Source of the DNA: Bosea sp. 685
GTDB taxonomy: Bacteria; Pseudomonadota; Alphaproteobacteria; Rhizobiales; Beijerinckiaceae
NCBI RefSeq assembly: GCF_031884435.1
Contig: NZ_CP134779.1
Location: 1 to 64,000, forward strand
Direction of reading: 5' to 3'
Length of the DNA stretch: 64,000 nt
Both the position numbers and the translations under genes were made by a program. The notes under the pieces were generated by a model that saw nothing but the letters and a program-made list of their open reading frames with translations, was not told the DNA's origin and did not search any database. Positions 33,734 through 42,915 of this stretch are shown here, piece after piece. Every line of letters starts with the position of its first letter. The first letter of the stretch is position 1.

Positions 33734-34180
33734 TCAGCCGACCCTTGCCGGGCGGATGGCAGCCTGTTGATGCCGTGGCGCGGGTGTTTCCTCGCGCTTT
33801 GGGCTCATGCCGGCGACGATCGCCCAGGAATCGCGCAATTCACCGAGATGCTTGACGATCTTCATGTAACGAGCCGGCGCGTCCGGCTTTCCGTACGCTG
33901 TATGGATCGCCACGATATTATAGGTGTAGGCCTTCATCAGCTGCTGGGAGATGTCCTCGCCCTTGTCGAAGCGCAGATTGTGACACAAGCCCCGCAGAAT
34001 CGTGGATGATTTGGAGATGCAGATATAGCTCTCCTCGTGCTTCCTGGCCTCGATGGCGCGGACCGCGAGATGGAGCTGGCGGATGGCCTCATCGTAAAGC
34101 TTCACGACGGCGACGAGCGGATGGACTTGTGCCGCGACCATCCGGTAGGTGGCGATGGCTCGGCTTGCATTCTGGTTCAT
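33734..34180 (-). CDS. fliS: Flagellar secretion chaperone FliS
   Basis: A 148-aa helical protein from the ATG at 34180 (MNQNASRAIATYRMVAAQVHPL); an ATG at 34195 would add five residues but has no ribosome binding site. VVKLYDEAIRQLHLAVRAIEARKHEE is the conserved FliS core, where the usual reading is LLYDGAIRxLxxA. The C terminus has a Pro/Arg-rich tail. FliS binds flagellin and delays polymerisation until export. It is 18 nt downstream of fliD, the standard fliCDS order. Confidence 0.87.
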   Translation of the reverse strand: MNQNASRAIATYRMVAAQVHPLVAVVKLYDEAIRQLHLAVRAIEARKHEESYICISKSSTILRGLCHNLRFDKGEDISQQLMKAYTYNIVAIHTAYGKPDAPARYMKIVKHLGELRDSWAIVAGMSPKREETPAPRHQQAAIRPARVG

Positions 34181-34198
34181 GTCTCTCGGGTCCATTCA

Positions 34199-35941
34199 TT
34201 AATCTTGATCGAGAAGCGCAGTCAGGTAGTCCTGCGTCGATTCCGCCGCGGAAATCGCGGCCTGGTAGCGGGCGTAGCGATTGGTGAGGTTGGTCCGGTA
34301 GGTTTCGGCGGCGGAGCGGATCGCATCGCTCTTGGTCTGGAGCGTCGTGTCGGTCGCCTCGAGATTGTCGATCAGCGTCTGCAGCGTGCCGTCCGAGGTG
34401 TCGGAGGCGGCGCTCGACGTGTTGTAGAGCAGCTCGGCGATGCCGGTGCTCAAGGAGACGTCGATCGATTTCGAGGTCGAGCCCGTATAGACGAAGCTGT
34501 AGCCCTCATAGGCGGTCCCGGCGGCGCCGACGATCCGGGTGCCTTTGATCGTGAAGAGCGAGGAATCGCCGTTCACCGAAGCCGAGCTCAGCGCCCCGCT
34601 GGCGTCGACCGTCACATCGAGGGTGAAGGGATTGGGCACATTGGTGCCGCGCGCCAGCAGCATCAGGTCGCTGGACGAGGCATCCATCTGGAAGCTGAGC
34701 AGCGCCTTGACTGAGTCGAGATCGTCCAGAAGCGCGTCGTCGAGCGTGTCCTCGTCGAGGACGAGCGTGCCGTCGCTGTCGAAGGAGAGGCCGATGAGTG
34801 CCATCGAATTCTCGCCGACGGTGCGCGTGAGTGCGCTGTAGACGGAGAGCGTGGTGCTGCGCATCGTCCCGTCGCCGAACAGCACGGCGTCGTCGGAGGC
34901 CGTGCCGTCGCTGGACAGCGTCTGCTGCGTCGTGACGAAATCGCGGAAGGCGTTATAGGCGTCGACGAGTGCCTGGATCGCGGTCTTGGCGGAGCTGACA
35001 TCGGCGCCGATCTCGATCGTGATCGAGACGTCGCTCTCGGTATCCGGGTCGCTCTGGGTGGTCTGGTAGAGATGCAGCGTCACGCCGTCGAGCAGGTCGT
35101 CGATGTCGTTGGTGGAGCGGGTGGCGGTGATGCCGTCGAGCGTGACGATGGCGTCCTGCGATTCCTGCAGGACGTTGGCGAGAGCGCCGGTGCTGTCCGT
35201 GATGCCGAGCGAGGCGAGCACGTCGTCGCCCGAGACGGTGCTCGCGCTGATCGTCTCGCCGGTCTCGCTCGTGGACAGGATGAGCTGGTATTGCGAGGAC
35301 GACACCTTCAGCACGGTGGCCTGCACGCCGGTGGTGCTCGACTGGTCATTGATCGCCTCGGCGAGATCGGCCAGCGACATGCTCTCGGTGACCGTCAATT
35401 CGACCGAGCTGCCGCTTTCCGTGCCAAGCGAGATCACGCCGGAATAGCCGAGATCCTCCGAACTGCTGGCGACGACGCTGCTCGCGATCTTGTGGGCCTT
35501 GGCGAGCTGCAGAATCTGGATGTCGTAGCTGCCGACATCGGTCCCGTCCTCGACCGTGGCGGACATCGAGGAGGAAGCATCGACATCGCCATTGGCGGAG
35601 AGATAGGCGGCCCGGTCCAGGAAAACGTCCTTGGAGCTGTTCGATGTTCCGGAGACGGCGCGCAGCGCATCGGCGGCGTCCGAGAGATCGCCGAGCAGGG
35701 ACTGCAACTGCTCATAGGCGGAGACCTTGGCCTGGTTGGCGGTGATCTTGAGATCGATCGTGTCGGCCTTGCTGAGCTTGGCCTGGACCGAGGCCTCGAT
35801 CAGCGCGCTCCAGTCGATGTCGGTGGGATCGGTGACGGAGGAGGTGCTCGACGTACTGCCCGAGCTCGATGTCGTCGCGGTGCTATAGGCCGAGGACAAC
35901 AGATCCGATGTGCTCGAACTCGTACTGCTGACTGACGCCAT
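34199..35941 (-). CDS. fliD: Flagellar filament-capping protein FliD (HAP2)
   Basis: A 580-aa protein. The FliD N-terminal domain is seen as DIDWSALIEASVQAKLSKADTIDLKITANQAKVSAYEQLQSLLGDLSDA, and the FliD C-terminal domain as VDAYNAFRDFVTTQQTL with further YRTNLTNRYARYQAAISAAESTQDYLTALLDQD at the end. The N terminus (residues 1-35) is a Ser/Thr run. It would cap the growing filament outside the cell. A GC-rich hairpin separates it from the flagellin gene upstream. Confidence 0.9.
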   Translation of the reverse strand: MASVSSTSSSTSDLLSSAYSTATTSSSGSTSSTSSVTDPTDIDWSALIEASVQAKLSKADTIDLKITANQAKVSAYEQLQSLLGDLSDAADALRAVSGTSNSSKDVFLDRAAYLSANGDVDASSSMSATVEDGTDVGSYDIQILQLAKAHKIASSVVASSSEDLGYSGVISLGTESGSSVELTVTESMSLADLAEAINDQSSTTGVQATVLKVSSSQYQLILSTSETGETISASTVSGDDVLASLGITDSTGALANVLQESQDAIVTLDGITATRSTNDIDDLLDGVTLHLYQTTQSDPDTESDVSITIEIGADVSSAKTAIQALVDAYNAFRDFVTTQQTLSSDGTASDDAVLFGDGTMRSTTLSVYSALTRTVGENSMALIGLSFDSDGTLVLDEDTLDDALLDDLDSVKALLSFQMDASSSDLMLLARGTNVPNPFTLDVTVDASGALSSASVNGDSSLFTIKGTRIVGAAGTAYEGYSFVYTGSTSKSIDVSLSTGIAELLYNTSSAASDTSDGTLQTLIDNLEATDTTLQTKSDAIRSAAETYRTNLTNRYARYQAAISAAESTQDYLTALLDQD

Positions 35942-35963
35942 CTCATCGCACCCCGGTGGAAGG

Positions 35964-35987
35964 GCGGGCCGGAGGAGACCGGCCCGC
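35964..35987 (-). terminator. Hairpin between flagellin and fliD genes
   Basis: A perfect 9-bp stem (GCGGGCCGG/CCGGCCCGC) with a 6-nt loop follows the flagellin stop on the minus strand, without a clear T-run. It may reduce read-through so that flagellin is made in excess of FliD. Confidence 0.6.
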
Positions 35988-36000
35988 TTTGTTCATCGGA

Positions 36001-37176
36001 TCACTGCAGCAGCTTGAGCAGTTCCTGCGGCATCTGGTTCGCCTGGGCGGCGGCGGCGACGGAGGCCTGGGTCTTGACCTTGGCTGCCGCCAGGGTGGCG
36101 GATTCGGAGGCCACGTCGACATCCTTGATCGCCGAATTGGCGGCCTCGAGGTTTTCGATGCTGGTGGCGATCGTGTTCGAGCGGAACTCGAAGCGCGATT
36201 CGAGCGCGCCGATATTGGCGCGGGCGCTCGAGACCTTGTCGATCGCGGCGTCGATCACATCGATGGCCGCCTGGGCGCCGTCCTGCGTCGCGACCGAGAG
36301 GGTGGTCCCGGCGTCGCGGCCCGTGCTGCTGGTGTCGTCGAAGCCGAGATCGGCGACATCGAAGCTGCCGGTGCCCGCGACGGTGATCTCGGCGGTGGAG
36401 CCGGTCGCGGTGTTCGACAGGGTCAGCTTGCCCGTGGTCGCATCGACGGAAGCCGACACGGTGCTGGTGCCCAGGGCGGTATTGATCGCGGTTGCGATGT
36501 CGTCGGCCGTGTAGACGCCGTCCGAGGCCGTTCCGCCGGTCGCCGACAGCGTCACCGAGGTGCCGTTGACGGTGAAGGAGACGTCGCCGCCGCTGGCGTC
36601 GTAGCCGCTGGCGCTGCCGACGAGGCTGGCGGGCGCCTCATCCGTTTTGGCGGTGATGTCGAGCGCCGAGGTGGTCAGGGCGTCGATCGTCACCTTGATG
36701 GTGTCGCTGGTGGCGTTCGAGCCGACGACGACGACCATGCCGTTGGCGAAGTCGCTGGTGCCGTCGAGCAGGCTGGCGCCGTTATAGCGCGTGCTCTCGC
36801 TGATGCCGTCGATTTCCTCTGCGAGCTGCGAGAACTCCGCGTCGATATAGGCACGCTCGGAATCGGTGACGGTGCCGGAGACCGACTGCGAGGCCAGCGC
36901 CTTCATGCGCTGCAGCATGTCGCTGATGTTGGAGGCGCCGCCATCGGCCGTCTGCAGGATCGAGGTGCCGTGGGAGGCGTTCGTGGCCGCCTGGGTCAGC
37001 GCCGTCACGTCGGACGAAATCCGCGTCGAGATGGCAAGGCCCGCGGCATCGTCCGAGGCCTTGGTGATGCGCGAACCGCTGGCCAGCTTGGACAGCGAGG
37101 ACGACTGGTCGACGGAGTTCATGTTGAGGTATCGGACCGCCGAATTGGCGGCGATATTGGTCGAGATCACAGCCAT
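36001..37176 (-). CDS. fliC: Flagellin
   Basis: A 391-aa flagellin. The conserved N-terminal domain is SVDQSSSLSKLASGSRITKASDDAAGLAISTRISSDVTALTQA, and the C-terminal domain includes ALESRFEFRSNTIATSIENLEAANS and the end NQMPQELLKLLQ. The middle (about residues 165-285) is Ser/Thr/Asp-rich and would be surface-exposed. A strong ribosome binding site (AAGGAGAAGC) precedes the ATG. It lies directly downstream of an ECF sigma gene. There is only one flagellin gene in the window. It polymerises into the filament after export. Confidence 0.95.
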   Translation of the reverse strand: MAVISTNIAANSAVRYLNMNSVDQSSSLSKLASGSRITKASDDAAGLAISTRISSDVTALTQAATNASHGTSILQTADGGASNISDMLQRMKALASQSVSGTVTDSERAYIDAEFSQLAEEIDGISESTRYNGASLLDGTSDFANGMVVVVGSNATSDTIKVTIDALTTSALDITAKTDEAPASLVGSASGYDASGGDVSFTVNGTSVTLSATGGTASDGVYTADDIATAINTALGTSTVSASVDATTGKLTLSNTATGSTAEITVAGTGSFDVADLGFDDTSSTGRDAGTTLSVATQDGAQAAIDVIDAAIDKVSSARANIGALESRFEFRSNTIATSIENLEAANSAIKDVDVASESATLAAAKVKTQASVAAAAQANQMPQELLKLLQ

Positions 37177-37311
37177 GACGGCTTCTCCTTGCGCGGCTGG
37201 GAATTCGCCCTCCAGTTCAGGGAGGCGAGGACGCGGTGCTCCCGTGTCTGCCAGTTCAACGGAACGGCAGAGCCAGGCGGGCGCGGTTTCTGCGGGAGAA
37301 GCGGACTATGG

Positions 37312-37998
37312 CTAATCGTCTGTGAACGACTGCCGGATATCGCGTTCCGAACGGCGCAGATGCTTGCGCAGATGTTGGCGGCCGCGCTTCAGCAGCGCCT
37401 CGACGGCCGAGACCGTCGTCTCCATGATCTCCGCGATCTGCGCATTACTGAAATCGTCGTAATAGGACAGGATGAGGGCGACGCGCTGCTGGTCGGGCAG
37501 GCGCCCCATTTCCCGGGTCAGCAGGTCGTTGACTTCGTGGCGATGCAGCGCGGTAAGGGCGTCGGGCTGCTCGTCGACGATCTCGGGCAGGTTCTCCATG
37601 CCCTCGGTCTGCGGCCGCCGGCGCATGTCGAGGCAGCGATTGGTCACGACACGGTAGAGCCAGGTCGTGAATTTCGCCCGCCCGGTTTCCCAGCTGCCGC
37701 GATGGGTCCAGATCTTGAGCAGTGTGTCCTGGACCACATCCTCCGCATCGGCCGCGTTGCGCAGTATGCGCAGGGCCAGCGCATAGGCCCGGTCGACATG
37801 GCGTTCGACCAATTGGCGGAAAGCCGTCTCGTCGCTGAGCGCGATCAGCCGCAGGAGCTCGTCATCGCGATCCAATGGCCTGCGGATTGAGAGGTCCCCC
37901 AATTTCGGCAGCAGCTCCGTGCGCGCCTCCAGGGCCCCGATCGGCGGCATGGGAACGGCGAATGTCGCGATATCTAGATGAGACGGCGGACAGGTCAT
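37312..37998 (-). CDS. ECF RNA polymerase sigma factor at the head of the late flagellar cluster
   Basis: A 228-aa sigma factor from the ATG at 37998, which has GGGAA upstream; the open frame extends into AT-rich sequence without support. Region 2 is FRQLVERHVDRAYALALRILRNAADAEDVVQDTLLKIW, with the core-binding DAEDVVQD motif, and region 4 is MGRLPDQQRVALILSYYDDFSNAQIAEIMETTVSAVEALLKRGRQHLRKHL. Region 3 is absent, as in the ECF class. It would direct polymerase to a specific promoter set, and the flagellin gene 135 nt downstream is the obvious candidate. No FliA is present in the window. Confidence 0.9.
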   Translation of the reverse strand: MTCPPSHLDIATFAVPMPPIGALEARTELLPKLGDLSIRRPLDRDDELLRLIALSDETAFRQLVERHVDRAYALALRILRNAADAEDVVQDTLLKIWTHRGSWETGRAKFTTWLYRVVTNRCLDMRRRPQTEGMENLPEIVDEQPDALTALHRHEVNDLLTREMGRLPDQQRVALILSYYDDFSNAQIAEIMETTVSAVEALLKRGRQHLRKHLRRSERDIRQSFTDD

Positions 37999-38250
37999 AG
38001 CGGCATTTCCCAGGGAGAGATCGCGCACAAATCGATGGAGTTGTGGCTTGTCCCTTCCAGTGAAACGGCGCAGCGGCGGAAACCAGGCGCGGAAAAATCG
38101 AAAAAAGATCATAAATTTCAAATACTTAACTAGGAAAAATTTTCCCAGTACTAGGCAAGAATTGCCGATCTCGAGGCCAGTTCCTGGTCGCTTTCGATGC
38201 AGGCGGGCGCACATCGGAGATGGTCTGGTGGTGATGAGGGGGCGCCGTCC
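37999..38250. promoter_or_regulatory. AT-rich region upstream of the ECF sigma gene
   Basis: Bases 38092-38160 are strongly AT-rich compared with the rest of the window (AAAAAAGATCATAAATTTCAA and following) and contain the short palindrome GGAAAAATTTTCC near 38133-38145. This is the likely control region of the sigma gene. The rest of the 444-bp gap up to the aldehyde dehydrogenase gene is a palindromic repeat (38251-38344) and about 100 bp with no feature. Confidence 0.5.
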
Positions 38251-38344
38251 GTCATTCTCGGGCGGAGCGAAGCGCAGACCCGAGAATCTGATGACCAGAA
38301 GGAGCTGGTTTCAAAGATGCTCGGGTCAAGCCCGAGCATGACGG
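38251..38344. repeat. Palindromic intergenic repeat (GTCATTCTCGGG...CGAGCATGACG)
   Basis: It opens with GTCATTCTCGGG, has GACCCGAGAATCTGATGAC, and ends with the hairpin GATGCTCGGGT and CAAGCCCGAGCATGACG. The terminal 28 bp are almost identical to the end of the repeat at 47461-47581, so they belong to one family. Confidence 0.75.
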
Positions 38345-38442
38345 CAAAGCGCGATGCCCCTTCCCTTTTCCCGAAGGGTTCCCCGCACTTCTTGCAGCAC
38401 CGAAGCAGCCCGAAAACCGGTTCTCACCTTTCGGGCCGATGC

Positions 38443-39825
38443 CTAGCTCCGGCGCATCAGGATCATCTTCTCCTGCGTCATGTCGCGCATGGTGAAGGGG
38501 ATGCCGCCGGTGGCGTAGCCGGATTCGCGGCGGCCGGCGAAGGGCATCCAGTCGGTGCGGAAGGTGGTGGGATCATTGATCATGACAGCCGAGGCATCGA
38601 GCCGGTTGGCGGCGCGCAAGGCGATGTCGATGTCCTGCGCGAAGATGCTGGCCTGGAAGGCGACCGGCAGGGAATTGGCCCGGGCGATCGCTTCGTCGAG
38701 ATCGCGATAGCGGTAGATCGCGACGGCTGGCCCGAAGATCTCCTCCCGCGAAATGCGTGCCTCCTCGGACGGATCGACCAGCACGGTCGGCTCCAGCGTC
38801 GTCTCGGAGAGGCGCTTGCCGCCGGTCAGCAGCCTGGCGCCGCCCTTCACCGCCTCGTCGATCCAGGAGGCGACACGGTCGGCTTCCTTCGGCGTGATCA
38901 GCGGGCCGACTTCGGTGTCCTTCAGCACGGGATCCCCGGTGCGTAGCTTCTTCACTCGCGCGACGAGACGCTCGGTGAAGTCGTTGACGATGGAATCATG
39001 CACATAGATGCGCTGCGTCGACACGCAGACCTGGCCGGCATGGTAGTAGCCGCCCTTGACGATCGGCTCGATGATCGCTTCGAGATTGGCGCTCTTGTCG
39101 ACGATCGCAGGTGCGACGCCGCCATGCTCCAGCGCCGAGCGCGCGCCATGGGCCAGCTTGGAATGCAGGTACCAGCCGACCTTGGCCGAGCCAATGAAGC
39201 TGAGGAAGGCGATGCGCGGGTCGGTCGCGAGCTTTTCGGCAAGATCGGTCGTCTCGGGGACGAAGCTCTGGCACCAGGCCTCCGGCAGCCCAGCCTCATG
39301 CGCGAGCGCGACGAAGTCGAGGCAGGACAGCGGCGTCGTGCCCGCCGGCTTGATGATGACCGGGCAGCCAGTGGCGATCGCAGGGGCGACCTGATGCACG
39401 ATCAGGTTCAACGGATGGTTGAAGGCCGAGATCGCCGCGACGATGCCGATCGGCTCCTTGGTGGTGAAGGCCCAGCGATCGATGGCGGCCGGGGATAGCC
39501 CCATCGGGATCTCGCGGCCGGCAAAATTGCGTAATTCGTCGGCGGCGTTGTGGACGCCGTCGATGGCGCGGGTGACCTCGACGATCGCGTCCGGCAGCGG
39601 CTTGCCGCCTTCGCGTGCGATCTGCAAAGCGAGATGGTCGCGCTTCGCGGCGATCAGCCCGGCCAGCCGGCGCAGGAGCGCCATCCGCTCATGCGGCTTG
39701 AGCCAACCGTCGCGGTTGCGGAAGACGCGCTCGGCAGCCTGGAGCTTGGCTTCCAGCGCGGCCGCGTCGTCGGTCGCGATCTCGGTGATCGGCGCGCGGT
39801 CGAAGGCCTGTACGACCTGCAGCAT
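38443..39825 (-). CDS. Aldehyde dehydrogenase family protein
   Basis: A 460-aa NAD(P)-dependent aldehyde dehydrogenase. EPIGIVAAISAFNHPLNLI and VIIKPAGTTPLSCL form the cofactor site, FIGSAKVG is the Rossmann turn, EHGGVAPAIV holds the general-base Glu, and GYYHAGQVCVSTQRIYV has the catalytic Cys. It resembles the subgroup that includes lactaldehyde and phosphonoacetaldehyde dehydrogenases. It lies 14 nt downstream of an acetolactate synthase gene on the same strand, so both likely work in one pathway. The aldehyde substrate cannot be told from sequence. Confidence 0.9.
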   Translation of the reverse strand: MLQVVQAFDRAPITEIATDDAAALEAKLQAAERVFRNRDGWLKPHERMALLRRLAGLIAAKRDHLALQIAREGGKPLPDAIVEVTRAIDGVHNAADELRNFAGREIPMGLSPAAIDRWAFTTKEPIGIVAAISAFNHPLNLIVHQVAPAIATGCPVIIKPAGTTPLSCLDFVALAHEAGLPEAWCQSFVPETTDLAEKLATDPRIAFLSFIGSAKVGWYLHSKLAHGARSALEHGGVAPAIVDKSANLEAIIEPIVKGGYYHAGQVCVSTQRIYVHDSIVNDFTERLVARVKKLRTGDPVLKDTEVGPLITPKEADRVASWIDEAVKGGARLLTGGKRLSETTLEPTVLVDPSEEARISREEIFGPAVAIYRYRDLDEAIARANSLPVAFQASIFAQDIDIALRAANRLDASAVMINDPTTFRTDWMPFAGRRESGYATGGIPFTMRDMTQEKMILMRRS

Positions 39826-39839
39826 GGGTTTTCTCCCGG

Positions 39840-41498
39840 TCAGGCGAGCTGGATGTCGGGGCTGTGGTTGCGCAGCTCCTCGACGAGCACGCGGGTGTTT
39901 TCGGAATAGTCGATCGGCACCTCGACGAGATGGAGGCCGCCGCCTGCGAAGGCTGCCTCCAGCGTCGGCACGAGTTCCTCGACCGCCGTCACCCGCGAAC
40001 CCTTCGCACCATAGGCCTGGGCATAGCGGACGAAGTCGGGATTGCCGAAGGTCATGCCGAAATCGGGAAAATTATCGACCGACTGCTTCCAGCGGATCAT
40101 GCCATAGGCGTTGTCGTTGAGGATGACGACGACGAGGTTCAGGCCGAGCCGAACCGCCGTCTCCATCTCCTGCGAGTTCATCATGAAGCCGCCATCGCCG
40201 CACACCGCCATGACGCGTCGTTCGGGATAGAGCATCGCCGCCATCATCGCCGAGGGCAGCCCCGCGCCCATCGTCGCCAGCGCATTGTCGAGCAGCAGCG
40301 TGTTGGCGACATGAGTGCGGTAGTTCCGGGCGAACCAGATCTTGTACATGCCGTTGTCGAGGCAAACGATGCCGTCCTCCGGCATGACCTGGCGGATATC
40401 GTGGACGATGCGTTGCGGCGTGACCGGGAAGCGGTCCTCCTCGGCGCGATCATTGATCCGGGCAAGGATCGTCTGGCGCAGCTCCAGCATCGAGGAATCG
40501 GCCGCGAGCTTGCCTTCGAGCCGGTCGGCAAGCGCCGTCACGGTCGCGCCGATGTCGCCGATCACCTCGGCGTCGGGATGGTAGACCTGTTCGACATTGG
40601 CGGATTGGTAGCCGATATGGATGACCTTCGAGCCGCCGGCGCTCTTCATCAGGAAGGGCGGCTTCTCGACCGTGTCATGGCCGATCGAGATGATCAGGTC
40701 GGCCTTGTCGACAGCGAGATGGACATAGTCGCGCTCGGACAGGGCGGCGGTGCCCATATAGAGGTTCGAGCCGCCGGTGACGGCGCCCTTGCCCATCTGC
40801 GTGTTGAAGAAGGGCAGGCGCGTGCGCCTGACGAAGGACGACAAGGCCTCGACGAGGCGCGGCCGGTTGCCCGCCGCGCCGATCATGACGAGCGGGTGCT
40901 TGGCGGCCAGGATCATTTCGGCCGCGCGGTCGAGCGCGGCGGCTTGAGCGACCGGGCGCTCCAGCGGGTGAACCGGAATGACCGAGGCATCCGCGATCGC
41001 CTCGGCCGCGACATCCTCGGGCAATTCGAGATGGACCGGACCTGGCCGCTCCTCCATCGCGACGCGGAAGGCGTCGCGCACCACGGATGGGATGCTGGCG
41101 ACGCTGACGATCTGTCGCGTCATCTTGGTCAATGGCTTCATCGAGGCGACGACATCGACGATCTGGAAGCGCGCCTGCTTTGCGGTCATGATCGCCTTCT
41201 GGCCGGTGATCAGGATCATCGGCATGGCGCCGAGATGGGCGTAGGCCGCCCCGGTGGAGAAGTTGAGCGCGCCAGGTCCCAGCGTTGCGATGCAGACGCC
41301 GGGTTTGCCGGTCAGGCGGCCATGGGTCGCGGCCATGAAGGCCGCCGCCTGCTCATGCCGCGTCAGGATCAGCTTGATGCTGGAGGTGCGAAGCGACTCG
41401 ACGACATCGAGGTTCTCCTCGCCCGGCACACCGAAAATGCGGTCGACGCCCTCGTTCTCGAGCGCCTCAATCAAGAGGTCGGAGCCCTTCTTCATCAC
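39840..41498 (-). CDS. Acetolactate synthase, catabolic AlsS/BudB-like, thiamine diphosphate-dependent
   Basis: A 552-aa enzyme. GSDLLIEALENEGVDRIFGVPGEENLD and LTRHEQAAAFMAATHGRLTGKPGVC give the N-terminal PYR domain with the catalytic Glu (RHEQAA). GDGGFMMNSQEMETAVRLGLNLVVVILND is the ThDP/Mg motif of the PP domain. The close match to AlsS-type openings, and the absence of a regulatory small-subunit gene, favour a catabolic rather than biosynthetic role. No acetolactate decarboxylase gene is adjacent. The aldehyde dehydrogenase downstream instead suggests a pathway that makes or uses an aldehyde. Confidence in the family is high, in the exact reaction moderate. Confidence 0.88.
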   Translation of the reverse strand: MMKKGSDLLIEALENEGVDRIFGVPGEENLDVVESLRTSSIKLILTRHEQAAAFMAATHGRLTGKPGVCIATLGPGALNFSTGAAYAHLGAMPMILITGQKAIMTAKQARFQIVDVVASMKPLTKMTRQIVSVASIPSVVRDAFRVAMEERPGPVHLELPEDVAAEAIADASVIPVHPLERPVAQAAALDRAAEMILAAKHPLVMIGAAGNRPRLVEALSSFVRRTRLPFFNTQMGKGAVTGGSNLYMGTAALSERDYVHLAVDKADLIISIGHDTVEKPPFLMKSAGGSKVIHIGYQSANVEQVYHPDAEVIGDIGATVTALADRLEGKLAADSSMLELRQTILARINDRAEEDRFPVTPQRIVHDIRQVMPEDGIVCLDNGMYKIWFARNYRTHVANTLLLDNALATMGAGLPSAMMAAMLYPERRVMAVCGDGGFMMNSQEMETAVRLGLNLVVVILNDNAYGMIRWKQSVDNFPDFGMTFGNPDFVRYAQAYGAKGSRVTAVEELVPTLEAAFAGGGLHLVEVPIDYSENTRVLVEELRNHSPDIQLA

Positions 41499-41733
41499 TG
41501 GCCGCCTTTCGCTAAGAAGATTGCCTCATCTGACGGTTAGGCTAGGCCGTTGCGGCGCGGACGGAAAGCCGGGCCGGGAAGGGCTGCCATGCGGCGCGCC
41601 GGATTGCGCGAGTAAGGCGTGGCTACCAAGAGGGGGCGGCAGCGTTTCGAGGCCCTGCTATGCCGGGGCAGGCCTTGCGGCTGGGCTTTGCCTGCCGTAA
41701 CCGGAAATTCCCTTCCGCCGACGATCCCGAGCC

Positions 41734-42912
41734 ATGGCCGCCTCGATTTCAGACCGTTACTCCGCCTTGGTCGAAGCCGGCGCCATCGAGCGCGATCCGG
41801 CGCAGGTCGCCGTGGTCAGGCGCCTGGCAGCGCTGGCCGAGACCTTGGGCGCGCGCCGCCTGGGCAGGAAGAGCAGTGCGCTCGGCTGGCTGCTCGGCGG
41901 CAAGCAGAGCTCATCCGAGGCTCCCAAGGGGCTCTATATCTGGGGCTCGGTTGGGCGTGGCAAGACCATGCTGATGGACATGTTCTATGACGCAGCACCG
42001 GTGCCGAAGCGCCGGCGCGTGCATTTCCACGAATTCCTGGCCGATGTTCATGTCCGTATCCATGCCTATCGCCAGCGCCTCAAGGCCGGCGAGGTCAAGG
42101 AGCCGGACCCGATCGGCCCGGTCGCGTCCGACCTCGCCGAGGAGGCGAGCCTGCTCTGCTTCGACGAGTTCACGGTCACCGACATCGCCGATGCGATGAT
42201 CCTCGGCCGGCTGTTCACGGCCCTGTTCGCAGCTGGCGTCGTCGTCGTCGCGACCTCGAATGTCGAGCCGTCGCGGCTCTATGAGGGCGGGCTCAACCGG
42301 GCGCTGTTCCTGCCTTTCATCGCGCTGCTGACCGAGAAGGTCGAGGTGCTCAGGCTCGATGCGCGCACCGATTTCCGCCTGGAGAAGCTCGGCGGCGCGC
42401 CGACCTATCACGTTCCGGCTGACACGGCGGCGCAGGCTGCGCTCGACGAGGCGTTCAGGCGCGTCTCCGGCGCGGCGCATGGCGTGCCGGTGACCCTGTC
42501 GGTCAAGGGCCATGAGATGCGGATTCCGCAGGCGGCCGGCGGCGTGGCGCGGGCGAGCTTTTCCGATCTCTGCAGCCAGGCCTATGGCGCCTCCGACTAT
42601 ATCGCGCTGGCGCAGCGCTTCCACACGCTGGTGCTCGACGACATCCCGGTGCTGGTGCGGGACCGGCGCAACGAGGCCAAGCGCTTTATCATCCTGATCG
42701 ACACGCTCTACGAGCACCACGTCAAGCTCGTCGCTTCGGCGGCGGCCGAGCCGCACGAACTCTACAAGGACGGCAATGGCCGCGAGGCCTTCGAGTTCGA
42801 CCGCACGGTCTCGCGATTGATCGAGATGCGCTCCGACGACTATCTCGCCTTGCCGCATGGCCGCGCCGATTCCGCCGCGAGCGGCGATAGCGGCGGATTG
42901 GTGGAAACCTGA
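41734..42912 (+). CDS. zapE: Cell division protein ZapE (AFG1-like ATPase)
   Basis: A 392-aa AAA+ ATPase. GSVGRGKTMLMDMFYD is Walker A, HFHEFLADVHVRIH is the AFG1 signature after it, and LLCFDEFTVTDIADAMILGRLF contains Walker B. ATSNVEPSRLYEGGLNR is sensor 1. ZapE/AFG1 proteins act on the divisome or on membrane-protein turnover. In many alphaproteobacteria this gene stands just before mdh, as it does here with two genes in between. Divergent from the acetolactate synthase gene across a 235-bp gap with no other feature. Confidence 0.92.
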   Translation: MAASISDRYSALVEAGAIERDPAQVAVVRRLAALAETLGARRLGRKSSALGWLLGGKQSSSEAPKGLYIWGSVGRGKTMLMDMFYDAAPVPKRRRVHFHEFLADVHVRIHAYRQRLKAGEVKEPDPIGPVASDLAEEASLLCFDEFTVTDIADAMILGRLFTALFAAGVVVVATSNVEPSRLYEGGLNRALFLPFIALLTEKVEVLRLDARTDFRLEKLGGAPTYHVPADTAAQAALDEAFRRVSGAAHGVPVTLSVKGHEMRIPQAAGGVARASFSDLCSQAYGASDYIALAQRFHTLVLDDIPVLVRDRRNEAKRFIILIDTLYEHHVKLVASAAAEPHELYKDGNGREAFEFDRTVSRLIEMRSDDYLALPHGRADSAASGDSGGLVET

Positions 42913-42915
42913 GCC

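Noticed and set aside
27567..37890. Several long + strand frames opposite the flagellar genes (for example 29378-30430 and 35956-37890)
   Set aside because: They are Gly/Arg/Asp-rich mirrors of Ser/Thr/Ala/Asp-rich flagellar genes and show no domain.
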